Source: Marinobacterium arenosum
GTDB lineage: Bacteria; Pseudomonadota; Gammaproteobacteria; Pseudomonadales; Balneatricaceae
Assembly (NCBI RefSeq): GCF_019795155.1
Contig: NZ_JAILYN010000016.1
Coordinates: 1 to 64,000, forward strand
Reading direction: 5' to 3'
DNA: 64,000 bases
Notes under the pieces: model-generated
Seen by the model: the letters and a program-made list of their open reading frames with translations, nothing else
Told to the model about the DNA's origin: nothing
The model's database searches: none
Program-made: the position numbers and the translations under genes
Shown here: positions 11,301-20,391 of the stretch, piece by piece
Layout of the letters: each line of letters opens with the position of its first letter
Numbering within the stretch: position 1 is the stretch's first letter

Positions 11301-12189
11301 GCAGGCGTCGACGCCGAGCCCGATCGACCCCAACCAGTTGCCGGCCAGTAATGTGCGGCTGCAGGCGCTGGAGCTGAACGGCAAACCGATGGGCAGCTGG
11401 TCGTTCGCGCTGTTGCCGGATGAGCGTGGCGCCACGGTACGTGACCTGAAGGGCGACCTGCACGGTATCGTGCTGAACGGTGAGATCCGCTGGGATGACG
11501 GTGACTCACACCGGTCCGCGCTGACCCTGAAGCTGAATGGCGGCGACCTCGGCAATGTGCTGGCGGCCTGGGGCCATGGCCGGGCGATGGAGAATGAAGA
11601 GCTGGTCTCCTATCTGCAGTTGGAGTGGCCCGGTGCGCCCTGGCAGTACAGGATGGCGGCGGCAGACGGTACCGTTGAGTTCGTGGCCAAGCAGGGGCGG
11701 ATCGTCGAGAGCGGTACATCCAGTAACTTTCTGCGGCTGTTCGGTATCCTGAACCTGAACTCGATCGGCCGGCGGCTGCGGCTCGACTTCAGTGACCTGT
11801 TTGAAAAAGGGGTCGCCTTCGACCGGATGGCGGCCAGCTACGAGATCAGGCAGGGGGTGGCGGAAACCGTCGAACCGTTCAAGATGACCGGCCCATCGAT
11901 GGATATGACGTTGATCGGCAAACTGGATCTGGCCAACGAAACCATCGATCAGGATATGGAGGTTACCCTGCCGGTGACCTCGAACCTGCCGATCATGGGG
12001 GTACTGCTGGGTCAGCCTCATGTGGCCGGCGCGGTATTCCTGATCGACAAGCTGATCGGCGACAAGCTGCAGAAATTCACCACTATCCGTTATCACCTTG
12101 CCGGTGACTGGGGTGATCCTACAATTGAGCTGTATAAAGAGAAACCGTCGGAGTCGGCCCAGCCGGCTATGCCGGCGGGTGATCGTTAG
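8377..12189 (+). CDS. yhdP: AsmA-like phospholipid transport protein YhdP
   Basis: YhdP is one of the giant AsmA-like proteins thought to bridge the periplasm and move phospholipids to the outer membrane. The 1270 residues begin with a single transmembrane anchor (about 9-31) and continue as a very long beta-rich domain (DUF3971) ending in an AsmA-like C-terminal region (for example GTSSNFLRLFGILNLNSIGRRLRLDF). Length and position after rng are as in other gammaproteobacteria. It starts 12 bp after rng and is followed by nit at 12 bp. Confidence 0.93.
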   Translation: MLCTSQRLFWWAYWLLVCLLFLAALLVVVARYTLPQVGAFREELQQLLSEQLGRELQIGEIEGYWQGSYPTIELRDLRLVRQPDEPLTLSVHRLQVGLDVGRSLLGGRPVFSRLTVSEPYIGWQSGQPAVEAPASTAVTLPEIPLWLLDQPLTIEQGAVALLRPGQPTIQLQKLQAGLQAEGQRYQLRLTADLVVGEQRHRVQISARGQGDPTRQPVQLFAELDGLPTALLNPYLPENQQLKALSLNQRIWATLQGGQLERLQAQTDIAELQLGDQLMFSDSRLSATLLKRPQGYQLQLHDSRLTQGDKTLHLPALSFNLVPAAPTGWRLAQLQLAALALDPITDWLREQPWLGDIGQQALTSLRPRGVLRNLQVDWPGRDPAGFQLQADLDQLAVDDWDGVPQLLGIDGRLTADAMGGAIHLGSQNFVMNFPDLFPDGWQYQQADGIIRWRLDEQAVVVNSGLLHLEQQDIEAEGRFSIRLPYSRDQQTELTLMIGTRSADGRVTGRYVPPAEVGEDLHRWLVEAIRAGSVNQGGFLLHGGTRSRLDDHQRPTVQMFFDVQQAEFAYQPGWPAITDGRLFMLLKDGALLVDVDRARLLDSKIDYARVYLPPGESRLQISGRLQGDAGDIHRLLLESPLRAEVGDELANWQLTGPVVTEVALAIPLEGGRPDLHLGSQIRDGRFHSERQRLDFSKINGLVRYDSPHGLHAKDLKAQLFGRPASAQISSGPAEAFGNVPRTRIRLDSRIDMATLRDWLQLPLLKIANGETWYRAQLDLCAASQPKCTGLTVRSALQGVSVEAPVPLAKQADSETAFSLRSNLAAGKERFDIRYGEQLRALLLMRDGTLERGLLGFNQADINLPARPGLVVEGELAQLDYDQLMQFLDKAELLQGGGQADAEPLLRSVALKLGSFSLDDFALGGLAAALRPVDEGWNLSVDSEKLAGSILFPANERPYEVDIRHLKLQRDSASDDSSQASTPSPIDPNQLPASNVRLQALELNGKPMGSWSFALLPDERGATVRDLKGDLHGIVLNGEIRWDDGDSHRSALTLKLNGGDLGNVLAAWGHGRAMENEELVSYLQLEWPGAPWQYRMAAADGTVEFVAKQGRIVESGTSSNFLRLFGILNLNSIGRRLRLDFSDLFEKGVAFDRMAASYEIRQGVAETVEPFKMTGPSMDMTLIGKLDLANETIDQDMEVTLPVTSNLPIMGVLLGQPHVAGAVFLIDKLIGDKLQKFTTIRYHLAGDWGDPTIELYKEKPSESAQPAMPAGDR

Positions 12190-12201
12190 CGGAGGTGAAT
12201 T

Positions 12202-13032
12202 ATGGGGGCTGTGGCAGCAATTCAGATGGTATCGGGCAGTGACCTGACGGCCAATCTCCGGGAGGTCAGCCAGTTGCTGAAGCAGGCCGCCGAGCAGGGG
12301 GCCGCGCTGGCGGTGCTGCCGGAAAACTTCGCCTTGCTGGATTCACCGGCGTTGCGGGCACTGGCCGAACATGAGCAGGAGGAGCAGGGGATTGAGCGCT
12401 TCCTGAGAGAACAGGCCCGTCAGTTGGGGATCTGGATCGTCGCCGGCAGCGTGCCGAGATTGGATGCCGGCCGGGGCGAGGTGGCTGCGCCGCGGGTGCG
12501 ATCCGCCTGCCTGGTGCTGGACAGCGACGGCGAGTTGCAGGCCCGCTACGACAAGGTTCACCTGTTCGATGTCCAGGTGGATGATGCCCATGGCGCCTAC
12601 CGGGAGTCCGACCTGGTGGAGGCTGGTGATGAGCTGGTACTGGTGGAGACGCCGCTGGGCAAACTTGGCCTGACCATCTGCTACGACCTGCGTTTTCCTG
12701 AGCAGTTCATGCGCCTGCGCGAGCAGGGCGCACAGCTGATAACGGTACCCTCGGCATTCACCTACGTTACCGGTCAGGCACACTGGGAAGTATTGCTGCG
12801 GGCGCGGGCGATCGAGACCCAGTGCTATCTGATCGGTGCCAACCAGGGCGGCAGGCACAGCGCCAGCCGGGAGACCTGGGGCCAGAGCATGGTGGTGGAT
12901 GGCAACGGTACGGTATTGGCCCAGCGGGCGCAGGGCGCCGGGGTGGTAACGGCACCGGTCGACCTGGCGGCGCTGGACGAGCTGCGCCGGCGGATGCCGG
13001 TACTGGCGCACCGCCAGCAGGCCGGTTTTTAG
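12202..13032 (+). CDS. Carbon-nitrogen hydrolase (Nit-type amidase)
   Basis: A nitrilase-superfamily amidase, probably acting on deaminated glutathione or a related omega-amide as Nit1/YbeM-type enzymes do. The Glu-Lys-Cys triad is visible: Glu41 (VLPENFALL), Lys118 (RYDKVHLFDV) and Cys160 (TICYDLRFPE). The 276 residues are standard. A good ribosome site (GGAGGTG) precedes ATG 12202. In Pseudomonas this gene is followed by tldD. Here tldD is absent and repeats begin about 20 bp downstream. The exact substrate cannot be read from sequence. Confidence 0.9.
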   Translation: MGAVAAIQMVSGSDLTANLREVSQLLKQAAEQGAALAVLPENFALLDSPALRALAEHEQEEQGIERFLREQARQLGIWIVAGSVPRLDAGRGEVAAPRVRSACLVLDSDGELQARYDKVHLFDVQVDDAHGAYRESDLVEAGDELVLVETPLGKLGLTICYDLRFPEQFMRLREQGAQLITVPSAFTYVTGQAHWEVLLRARAIETQCYLIGANQGGRHSASRETWGQSMVVDGNGTVLAQRAQGAGVVTAPVDLAALDELRRRMPVLAHRQQAGF

Positions 13033-13052
13033 TTTTTACGGATGTCGCCCGC

Positions 13053-13302
13053 TGCACCCAAGGGGCATACCAAGTGGGCTGTAACGCAGCGCGAAACCCT
13101 GTAGCAGCGGGCTCCGACCGCGACCGGTCTGGCACCGTACGAGGCTGTCGCCCTCAGAGCGGGCTGCTACGACAGGCCCGTCCGACCGCGATGGCTTGGC
13201 GGTGCCGAGGGTGTCGTCCACGGAGCGGGCGGCTGCGCAGCGCGAAACCTTGTAGGAGGGGCTCAGGCCGGGCAGGCTCAGCCGCGACCGGATCCGGTGC
13301 GG
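13053..13302. repeat. REP/BIME cluster between nit and darP
   Basis: This convergent intergenic region is filled with GTAG-headed hairpin repeats. A GTAGCAGCGGGCTCCGACCG arm starts at 13101, its partner in inverse orientation (GTCGCCCTCAGAGCGGG) lies at 13147-13170, a decayed pair follows at about 13180-13235, and a variant with head GTAGGAGGGGCT starts at 13252. A long-loop element (ACCCAAGGGGCATACCAAG) lies near 13057. It occupies the place where tldD is found in relatives. Confidence 0.8.
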
Positions 13303-13326
13303 CTGGATTGCAGATCGAGCTGACGA

Positions 13327-13857
13327 TTAGACGTCGGCCAGTTCGCGCAGGTATTTAAACAGCTTGCGGGCGCTGGCCGGCGGCTGCTGTTTGTCCGCTT
13401 CCTTCTTGGCATTGCGGATCAGCTGGCGCAGGTGCTGGATGTCGGCCTGCGGGTATTCCGCCAGGTAGGCCTGCAGCACATCGTTGCCGCCGGTGATCAG
13501 TTGGTCGCGCCAACGCTCCAGTTTGTGGAACAGCGCGGTGTGGGCCTGCTTGCCGGCTTCGAACCGTTCCAGTGCCTGGCGGATCTGGTCGGCATCTTCG
13601 GTCTGCATCAACCGGCCAATAAAGCCCAGGTGGCGCTTCATCGCGTTGCTACGGGGCTTGATGCGGGTGGCTTCCTCCAGCGCGGCACGCAGCTCGTCGC
13701 TCATCGGCACCTTGGCCTGCTGCTGGACGTTAAGCTCCAGCAGCCTTTCGCCCAATGCTTTGAGCTCGTGCACCTGGCGCTTGATCTCGGTCTTACTGAC
13801 CCACTCTTCGTCAAACTCCGGCCCCTGGCCGTGTTCGAAATCATTATGTTCTGTCAC
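13327..13857 (-). CDS. darP: Ribosome biogenesis factor DarP (YjgA, DUF615)
   Basis: A small acidic/basic helical protein that associates with late 50S precursors and helps peptidyl-transferase-centre maturation. The 176 residues include WVSKTEIKRQVHELKALGERL near the N-terminus, characteristic of the DUF615 family, and the LERWRDQLI segment. It is transcribed convergently to nit. Its usual neighbours tldD and pmbA are both missing here. Confidence 0.93.
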   Translation of the reverse strand: MTEHNDFEHGQGPEFDEEWVSKTEIKRQVHELKALGERLLELNVQQQAKVPMSDELRAALEEATRIKPRSNAMKRHLGFIGRLMQTEDADQIRQALERFEAGKQAHTALFHKLERWRDQLITGGNDVLQAYLAEYPQADIQHLRQLIRNAKKEADKQQPPASARKLFKYLRELADV

Positions 13858-14007
13858 GTCGTCTCTGTCTTGGGGGCGTTCTCAATTATTCAGCCAACGC
13901 TGCCGGAGCCCCTTTTCCCGTACAGCAAGGCAGAATGAGTGCTGTTAGTCATTCTACATAAGCGAATGATAACGCCGCTGTGGGAGAAAAGGGGCCCGGC
14001 CTTCCGG

Positions 14008-14105
14008 TTGCCCCTGAAAAAAGCGCCATACTGCGTTGTTCGTCATTCATTTGGAGCAACCAAACGTCTCTCCTCACGCCTTGTCTGGCGATTTTTCAGG
14101 GGCAA
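14008..14105. repeat. 98-bp element with 14-bp perfect terminal inverted repeats
   Basis: TTGCCCCTGAAAAA (14008-14021) is repeated exactly in inverse orientation at 14092-14105, with about 70 bp between and partial pairing beyond the ends. There is no coding capacity. It could be a MITE-like non-autonomous element or a long-stem transcript structure between mgtE and darP. The remainder of 13858-14136 shows only a 7-bp dyad near 13931-13954. Confidence 0.45.
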
Positions 14106-14136
14106 CAGCGTGCACTGAATAACTTGAGAGCGCCCC

Positions 14137-15486
14137 CTATGTATAGAACAGGGTGGCCAGCCCCAGAAAGGCGAAAAAGCCCACCACGTCGGTAATGGTT
14201 GTCAGCAATACGCTGCCGGCCAGAGCCGGGTCGATCCCCATCGCTTTCAGGCCCAGTGGCAGCAGAGTTCCGGCCATCGCGCCGGCGACCAGGTTAATTA
14301 CGATCGCCATCGCGATGACGATGCCGATGGTGGTGTCCTGGAACCAGGCTATCGCCGCCACGGCGACCACCGCCGCCCACAGCAGGCCGTTCAGCGAGCT
14401 GACCACCAATTCGCGGTTTAGCAGCCAGCCGGCGTTGGAGCGCTCGACATGGCCCAGTGCCTGGCCGCGGATCACCAGGGTCAGGGTCTGCGAGCCGGCG
14501 ATGCCGCCCATGCTGGCGACGATCGGCATCAGTACCGCCAGCGCCACCACCTTGTCGATGGTTTCCTCGAAGATCCCGATCACCCCGGCGGCCAGGAAGG
14601 CGGTCAACAGGTTGATACCGAGCCAGACCGCCCGTCGGCGGGTGGTGCGCATGATCGGCGCAAAGGTGTCTTCATCCTCGTCGAGACCGGCCATGCTCAT
14701 CAGCGAGTGATCGGCGTCCTCGCGGATTACGTCAACCACGTCATCGATGGTGATACGGCCGAGCAGCTTGCCCTTGGTGTCCACCACCGGGGCCGATACC
14801 AGGTCGTGCTCCTGGAACAAGCGCGCCACCTCGTCGTCCGGCATATCGGCCGGAATCGGCTCGACATCGGTGGTCATGATCTCGCGCACGGTGATGCTCG
14901 GATCGGAGACCAGCAGCTTGGTCAGTGGCAGAAAGCCGATGTAGACGTCCTTACGGCTGACTACGATCAGGCTGTCGGTCATCTCCGGGATCTCGTCGTG
15001 GCGACGAATATAGCGTAGCGCGGTTTCTACCGTGATGTCCGGTCGGATCGTCACGGTATCGATGTTCATCAGGCCGCCGGCGGTATCCTCCGGGTAGGAG
15101 AGGACTTTCTCGATCCGCTTGCGGTTCTGCTTGTCCATGATCCGCAGCAGCTCGCGCATTACCGTATCCGGTAGCTGCTGGATCACATCCACCATGTCGT
15201 CGACGTCGAGCGATTCGGTGATCGCCAGTACTTCGCTGGCATCCATCCGGCGCAGAATCTCGGCACGCACATCGTCGCCCAGATACTGCAGGATCTCACC
15301 CTCGTTGTCCTTGCTGATCAGCCCCCAGAGCACTTGGCGTTCCTTCGGCGGGGTCTTTTCGATCAGCCGGGCAGCTTCGGTCGGTTTGAGGCTGTTGTTG
15401 AGGATATAGCGAATCTGCTGGAACTCGCCGCCTTCCAGTGCTTCGGTCAGCCGGTCGAGATGGCTTTTTGTCGGTTGCGTGCTCAT
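14137..15486 (-). CDS. mgtE: Magnesium transporter MgtE
   Basis: An inner-membrane Mg2+ channel gated by cytoplasmic Mg2+. The 449 residues follow the family plan: an N-terminal superhelical domain (about 1-130, MgtE_N), two CBS domains (about 135-255, with REIMTTDVEPIPAD and GKLLGRITIDDVVDVIRED), a plug helix, and five C-terminal transmembrane helices (about 285-449). It stands between darP and ptsO, where Pseudomonas has other genes, and may be transcribed on its own. Confidence 0.95.
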   Translation of the reverse strand: MSTQPTKSHLDRLTEALEGGEFQQIRYILNNSLKPTEAARLIEKTPPKERQVLWGLISKDNEGEILQYLGDDVRAEILRRMDASEVLAITESLDVDDMVDVIQQLPDTVMRELLRIMDKQNRKRIEKVLSYPEDTAGGLMNIDTVTIRPDITVETALRYIRRHDEIPEMTDSLIVVSRKDVYIGFLPLTKLLVSDPSITVREIMTTDVEPIPADMPDDEVARLFQEHDLVSAPVVDTKGKLLGRITIDDVVDVIREDADHSLMSMAGLDEDEDTFAPIMRTTRRRAVWLGINLLTAFLAAGVIGIFEETIDKVVALAVLMPIVASMGGIAGSQTLTLVIRGQALGHVERSNAGWLLNRELVVSSLNGLLWAAVVAVAAIAWFQDTTIGIVIAMAIVINLVAGAMAGTLLPLGLKAMGIDPALAGSVLLTTITDVVGFFAFLGLATLFYT

Positions 15487-15584
15487 GCAGGTACCCGCTC
15501 AGGAAGACGAATATACAGGGAGGTGCCGGGTGGCGGCGCCGGCATTATAACCAAATAGCAGGGCGGGAATAAGCGTGCGCCGGG

Positions 15585-15854
15585 TTATTCAGCCTCGTCG
15601 AAACGGTTTTGGATCAGCGTCTCGATCGCCAGCAGCGCCTGTTCGGCGTCCTCGCCGCGGGCCTGGACGGTCAGTTCGGTTCCCTTGGCTGCAGCCAACA
15701 TCATCACCGCCATGATGCTTTTGCCATCCACCTCGCGGCCCTCTTTGACCAGCTTGATATCGCTGGAAAACTGGCTGGTGGTATTGATCAGCTTGGCGGC
15801 GGCCCGGGCATGAAGCCCCAGCTTGTTGATGATGGTGACCTGCTTTTCCAGCAT
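15585..15854 (-). CDS. ptsO: Nitrogen-PTS phosphocarrier protein NPr
   Basis: An HPr-like protein that passes phosphate from EI-Ntr to PtsN. The 89 residues carry the active-site histidine His15 in GLHARAA and the GKSIMAVMML motif at the regulatory-serine region. Its place just after rapZ and ptsN in the rpoN operon marks it as NPr rather than sugar-PTS HPr. EI-Ntr (ptsP) is not in this window. Confidence 0.93.
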   Translation of the reverse strand: MLEKQVTIINKLGLHARAAAKLINTTSQFSSDIKLVKEGREVDGKSIMAVMMLAAAKGTELTVQARGEDAEQALLAIETLIQNRFDEAE

Positions 15855-15897
15855 AGCGATGACTCAACCTCCGGATGATGTCGGGGGACTTTCTCGA

Positions 15898-16785
15898 TTA
15901 TTCAGTGCTGCCTGAACTATCGGAAACGCTCCCTAGCTCACGATGGCGAACATGGACATTATCCATACGGTCGGCGAAATGAGAAGTCAGTCGTTCGGCG
16001 ATATAGACCGAACGGTGCTGGCCACCGGTGCAGCCGATACCGATGGTGACGTAGCTGCGGTTGTTGGCGGCGTAGCTGGGCAGCCATTTCTGCAGGTAGC
16101 CCCGGATATCGGCGATCATCTCGGCGACCTCCGGCTGGTTGTCGAGGAACTCGACCACCGGTGCCTCGCGGCCGGTAAAGCCGCGCAGTTCGGGAATCCA
16201 GTAAGGGTTGGGCAGCACCCGCACGTCGAACACCAGGTCGACATCCAGCGGTACACCGTGCTTGAAGCCGAACGACTCGAACTGGATCGACATCTGCTGT
16301 TCCTTGCGCTGGGCTATCCGCAGCTTGATGGTGTCGCGCAGCTGGTAGAGCGTCAGCCGGGTGGTATCGATGCGGATATCGGCCAGGTTGGCGATCGGTT
16401 CCAGCAACTCCTTCTCCAGCTGGATCGCCTCCTGCAGCCCCTGGCGGTTGTCGGTCAGCGGGTGTTTGCGGCGGGTGGCGCTGAAGCGTTTCAGCAGGGT
16501 CGCTTCGCCGGCATCCAGGAACAGCAGCTCGAGGGCGGCCTGGCCGGCAGTGCACAACTGCTGATAGATCTGCGGAAACTGCAGCAGGTTGGAGCGTAGA
16601 TTACGGGCGTCGATACTGACGGCCACCTGGGCGGGATGATCGGCGTTGGCAGACATCTGCTCGACCAGGTCTGGTAGCAATCGGGCCGGCAGGTTGTCGA
16701 TGCAGTAGAAGCCGATATCTTCCAGCGCCTGCAATGCGGTACTTTTGCCGGAGCCGGAACGGCCGCTGACCACCACCAGTTTCAT
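15898..16785 (-). CDS. rapZ: RNase adaptor / nucleotide-binding protein RapZ
   Basis: In enterobacteria RapZ senses glucosamine-6-phosphate and guides RNase E to GlmZ. Elsewhere it is a nucleotide-binding regulator tied to cell-wall precursor supply. The 295-residue protein has a Walker A motif GRSGSGKS at 8-15, a conserved [11 protein letters not shown] at 28-38, and the C-terminal [15 protein letters not shown] stretch that binds the sugar phosphate. It starts 11 bp after ptsN and lies upstream of ptsO. Confidence 0.95.
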   Translation of the reverse strand: MKLVVVSGRSGSGKSTALQALEDIGFYCIDNLPARLLPDLVEQMSANADHPAQVAVSIDARNLRSNLLQFPQIYQQLCTAGQAALELLFLDAGEATLLKRFSATRRKHPLTDNRQGLQEAIQLEKELLEPIANLADIRIDTTRLTLYQLRDTIKLRIAQRKEQQMSIQFESFGFKHGVPLDVDLVFDVRVLPNPYWIPELRGFTGREAPVVEFLDNQPEVAEMIADIRGYLQKWLPSYAANNRSYVTIGIGCTGGQHRSVYIAERLTSHFADRMDNVHVRHRELGSVSDSSGSTE

Positions 16786-16796
16786 CGGCCGGCCTC

Positions 16797-17252
16797 TCAG
16801 ACAGCCTGATGCTGAATAACTTTATACAGCGATTCGGCGGTGTGCGCGTTGCGTAGCTGCTCGCGCACCTCGGACTTGCTGAGCAGTTCGGCAATGCTGG
16901 ACAGGGTGGTGAGGTGCTCTTCGCAGGCCTCTTCGGGCACGATCAGCACGAACAACAGGTCGACCGGCTGACGGTCGATCGCATCGAAGTCGATCGGCGT
17001 CTGCAGCTTGATCAGGTAGCCCAGCGCTTCATTGCAGTTGCTCAGCCGGCAGTGAGGGATCGCCACACCGTCGCCAAAGCCGGTACTGCCGAGTCGCTCA
17101 CGGTTGATCAGGCCTGCAAAGACCGCGTCCGCGTCGAGAGAGGGCGTTTGCTCGGCAATGATATTGCCGACGGTTTCCAGGATGCGTTTTTTGCTGCCAC
17201 CCTCAAGATCGCAGAGCGTTCTTGAGGGTGTCAGGATGTCGGTTATCGTCAT
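16797..17252 (-). CDS. ptsN: Nitrogen-PTS EIIA protein PtsN
   Basis: The terminal phosphate acceptor of the nitrogen PTS. It regulates potassium transport, sigma factors and other targets by protein contact. At 151 residues the phosphorylated histidine is His67 in VAIPHCR, within the EIIA type-2 domain. It is 15 bp downstream of hpf in the rpoN-hpf-ptsN-rapZ-ptsO operon. Confidence 0.95.
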   Translation of the reverse strand: MTITDILTPSRTLCDLEGGSKKRILETVGNIIAEQTPSLDADAVFAGLINRERLGSTGFGDGVAIPHCRLSNCNEALGYLIKLQTPIDFDAIDRQPVDLLFVLIVPEEACEEHLTTLSSIAELLSKSEVREQLRNAHTAESLYKVIQHQAV

Positions 17253-17267
17253 TAGAATGTGACGGAA

Positions 17268-17555
17268 TCAGTGTTTCTTGAGTTTCTCTTTATGCTTGAT
17301 GATCTGACGGTCCAGCTTGTCGGTCAGGCCATCAATCGCGGCATACATATCGTCATGTTCATGGGTGGCGAAGACCTGGCCACCGGCTACATGTACATCG
17401 GCTTCGGCTTTCTGTCGCTGCTTCTCAATGCTCAGGGTCACCTGCACATTGGTGATGTTTTCGAAGTGACGCTCCAGCTTTTCGAACTTGCTGTGGACGT
17501 AATCATTCAGTGCATCAGTCAGTTCTACATGATGTCCGGTGATGTTTATCTGCAT
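17268..17555 (-). CDS. hpf: Ribosome hibernation promoting factor (short form)
   Basis: Binds the 30S decoding region in stationary phase and promotes 100S ribosome dimers, working with RMF where present. It is the 95-residue short form: start MQINITGHHVELTDAL and the basic HKEKLKKH C-terminus. It lies 48 bp downstream of rpoN, as in most gammaproteobacteria. Confidence 0.95.
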   Translation of the reverse strand: MQINITGHHVELTDALNDYVHSKFEKLERHFENITNVQVTLSIEKQRQKAEADVHVAGGQVFATHEHDDMYAAIDGLTDKLDRQIIKHKEKLKKH

Positions 17556-17603
17556 AGCTCTCTCCTACTGACAGCGACGATCGCTCGTCTTGATTTCATT
17601 CCA

Positions 17604-19115
17604 TTAAACCAGACGCTTCCGCTCATTAGAAGGTGGAATCGCCATCGCCTCGCGATATTTTGCGATGGTTCGGCGGGCGACCTTGATTCCTTGTTCTTCA
17701 AGCAGTTGCGTTATCTTATTGTCACTCAGCGGCTTGGCCGGATTTTCCGCGGCCACCAGCTTTTTGATCACCGCCCGGATCGCGGTCGACGAGGCGGCGC
17801 CGCCATCCGAGGTGCTGACGTGGCTGGAGAAAAAGTACTTCAGCTCGAAAATACCCCGGGGGGTATGCATGTATTTCTGGGTGGTCACCCTGGAGATGGT
17901 GGACTCGTGCATCTCCACCGCTTCGGCGATATCGTGCAGCACCATCGGCTTCATCGCTTCGTCGCCATGCTCCAGGAAGTCGCTCTGCCGGTTGACGATC
18001 TCGCGGGCCACCTTCAGCAGGGTTTCGTTGCGGCTTAGCAGGCTCTTGATGAACCAGCGTGCTTCCTGCAGGTGATTCTTCAGGTAGGTGTTGTCGGCGC
18101 TGTTGTCGGCGCGGCGAATCAGGTCGGCGTAGCTGCTGTTGATACGCAGCCGTGGCGAGATGTCCGGGTTCAGCGCCACGGTCCAGACGCCGCGGATCTT
18201 CTGCACGATCACATCGGGGATCACGTACTCCGCTTTGCCGGAGGCGATAGTCGCGCCAGGCTTGGGATTCAGCGACTGGATCAGGCTGATCACCTGTTGC
18301 AGCTGGGCTTCCTTGAGTCGGGTTTTGCGCATCAGCTGACGGTAGTCGCGGCTGCCGAGCAGGGCCAGGTGCTGGCTGGCCAGTGCGCAGGCCTCCTTCA
18401 GCAGTGGGGTTTCTTTCGGCAGTTGTGCCAGCTGCAGCAGCAGGCACTCGCTGAGGTCGCGGGCGGCGACACCGGCCGGGTCGAACTGCTGGACCCGGTG
18501 CAGCACCGCTTCCACTTCGTCCAGCTCGGCCTCGCCGAACAGCTCCGGCTCGCTCTGCTGAAAATGTTCGAGAATCTCTTCCAGGCTGACGGTCAGGTAA
18601 CCGTCCGGCTCGATGCCGTCGATAATCGCCTGGGCGATCAGCTGGTCGCTGTCGCTCATCGGGGTCAGGTTGAGCTGCCACAACAGGTGGTCCTGCAGGG
18701 TCTCTTCGGCGCTGTCGTTTTCCTGCGGCAGGTCGAAATCGTCGCGGCTGGCGCTGCTCGGCAGGGCACTCTGGAAGGTATCGTCCCAGCTGCTGTCGAT
18801 GCCCAGCTCGTCGGGAATATCCTCTTTCCAGTTGTCGTCGGTCAGCTGGCTGTCGTCCTGCTCGCTGCTGTCGTCACTGGCACTGGCGGTCAGTTTGTCG
18901 CTGTCGTCCGCCGCCTGCTGGTCGCGGTGTTGTTCCTGTTCGGCGGGGGCCTCGTGGTCGTCCTCGCCGGTTTCCAGCATCGGGTTGTTGTCGAGCGCTT
19001 CCTGAATCTCCTGCTGAAGATCAAGCGTGGACAGCTGCAACAGGCGGATCGCCTGCTGCAGTTGCGGGGTCATGGTGAGCTGTTGCCCGATCTTGAGTTG
19101 CAGTGCCTGTTTCAT
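17604..19115 (-). CDS. rpoN: RNA polymerase sigma-54 factor RpoN
   Basis: Directs RNA polymerase to -24/-12 promoters and needs AAA+ activators. The 503 residues show the Q/L-rich activator-interacting region I (1-50), an acidic Ser/Asp-rich region II (about 55-130), the core-binding and HTH regions, and the C-terminal RpoN box [12 protein letters not shown]. Targets cannot be read from this window. It sits between lptB and hpf in the conserved order. Confidence 0.97.
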   Translation of the reverse strand: MKQALQLKIGQQLTMTPQLQQAIRLLQLSTLDLQQEIQEALDNNPMLETGEDDHEAPAEQEQHRDQQAADDSDKLTASASDDSSEQDDSQLTDDNWKEDIPDELGIDSSWDDTFQSALPSSASRDDFDLPQENDSAEETLQDHLLWQLNLTPMSDSDQLIAQAIIDGIEPDGYLTVSLEEILEHFQQSEPELFGEAELDEVEAVLHRVQQFDPAGVAARDLSECLLLQLAQLPKETPLLKEACALASQHLALLGSRDYRQLMRKTRLKEAQLQQVISLIQSLNPKPGATIASGKAEYVIPDVIVQKIRGVWTVALNPDISPRLRINSSYADLIRRADNSADNTYLKNHLQEARWFIKSLLSRNETLLKVAREIVNRQSDFLEHGDEAMKPMVLHDIAEAVEMHESTISRVTTQKYMHTPRGIFELKYFFSSHVSTSDGGAASSTAIRAVIKKLVAAENPAKPLSDNKITQLLEEQGIKVARRTIAKYREAMAIPPSNERKRLV

Positions 19116-19162
19116 AAGCGTACTAGCTGTTACTCCTGTCAGCGTTATCGCGGTGTGCCGGC

Positions 19163-19888
19163 TCAGAGCCGGAACTGTTCGCCGAGGTAGGCTGCGCGTA
19201 CCGCGTCGTTACTCATGATCTCGGCCGGGCTGCCGTTGGCCAGGATCGTGCCTTCACTGACGATATAGGCCTGTTCGCAGATATCCAGCGTTTCCCTGAC
19301 ATTGTGGTCGGTAATCAGGATACCGATACCACGTTCCTGAAGATGCTTGATGGTCGCCTTGATGTCATTGACCGATATCGGGTCGACGCCGGCAAAGGGC
19401 TCATCCAGCAGGATGAAGGACGGCTCGGTGGCCAGTGCCCGGGCGATCTCGACCCGGCGTCGTTCGCCGCCGGACAGGCTCATGCCGAGGCTGTCGCGGA
19501 TATGGGTGATATGGAACTCGGCCAGCAGTTCCTCCATTTTCTGCTCGCGCTGGGCGCGGTTGAGGTCGGCGCGGGTTTCCAGAATAGCCATCAGGTTATC
19601 GCGAACGCTCAGCTTACGGAAGATCGACGCTTCCTGCGGCAGGTAGCCGATGCCGGAACGGGCCCGGCCGTGCATCGGCAGCCGGGTGATATCCTGGTCG
19701 TCGATCCGCACGCAGCCCTTATCGGCCGGTACCAGCCCGACGATCATGTAGAAGCAGGTGGTCTTGCCGGCGCCGTTCGGGCCGAGCAGGCCGACGATCT
19801 CACCCCGCTTGATGTGCAGCGAAACGTCCTTGACCACCTCGCGGCCACGGTATTGCTTGGCCAGATTTACCGCTTGCAGGCAGCTCAT
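19163..19888 (-). CDS. lptB: LPS export ABC ATPase LptB
   Basis: The cytoplasmic ATPase of LptB2FG, which extracts LPS from the inner membrane. The 241 residues contain Walker [10 protein letters not shown] (36-44), signature LSGGERRR, Walker [14 protein letters not shown] and the switch His in LITDHN. It overlaps lptA by 4 bp (translational coupling). LptF and LptG are not in this window. Confidence 0.97.
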   Translation of the reverse strand: MSCLQAVNLAKQYRGREVVKDVSLHIKRGEIVGLLGPNGAGKTTCFYMIVGLVPADKGCVRIDDQDITRLPMHGRARSGIGYLPQEASIFRKLSVRDNLMAILETRADLNRAQREQKMEELLAEFHITHIRDSLGMSLSGGERRRVEIARALATEPSFILLDEPFAGVDPISVNDIKATIKHLQERGIGILITDHNVRETLDICEQAYIVSEGTILANGSPAEIMSNDAVRAAYLGEQFRL

Positions 19889-20391
19889 TCTTTACTCTTC
19901 GTCTTAGGCTGGATAACCATCTGGACGCGACCCTTGCCCTCGTCGCCACCGAAGGCATCGACCACCGAGCGGTTCATGTCGTACACGATGCGGGCGCCGC
20001 TGAACTGGTCTTCGCCCTGCTTGACGCGGGCGTTGCCTGTTGCCGTCACGCTCTGGGCGCCCACCTGGTACACCAGACGGTCGCCATATGCATCAGTATA
20101 GGGCTGATCGGCGCTGGGCTGCTGGCGGAAATGAGCTTGTTTGCCGGTGGCGATGATCTTCTGGATGCCGTCGTCGTTGCGGTGCATCTCGACATCGTCG
20201 GCGTCGATCGCCAGGGATCCCTGGCGGATGATGACGTTGCCGCGGTAGCGGGTGATACCGGTACGGTCGTCGATGCTGGCACTGTCGGCAGTGATATGGA
20301 TCGGCTGTTCGCGGTCGGAGGGCAGCGCCAGGCTGCTACCGGAGAACAACAGCAGGCCGAGGGCCAGCAGTGTGGTCAATTTATTGCGCAT
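19885..20391 (-). CDS. lptA: Periplasmic LPS bridge protein LptA
   Basis: LptA oligomerises into a beta-jellyroll bridge that carries LPS across the periplasm. The 168 residues start with a signal peptide (cleavage probably after SSLA, about residue 22). The OstA-like core has conserved [20 protein letters not shown] and [12 protein letters not shown]. The C-terminus is Lys-rich. It overlaps lptC by 11 bp and lptB by 4 bp. Confidence 0.93.
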   Translation of the reverse strand: MRNKLTTLLALGLLLFSGSSLALPSDREQPIHITADSASIDDRTGITRYRGNVIIRQGSLAIDADDVEMHRNDDGIQKIIATGKQAHFRQQPSADQPYTDAYGDRLVYQVGAQSVTATGNARVKQGEDQFSGARIVYDMNRSVVDAFGGDEGKGRVQMVIQPKTKSKE

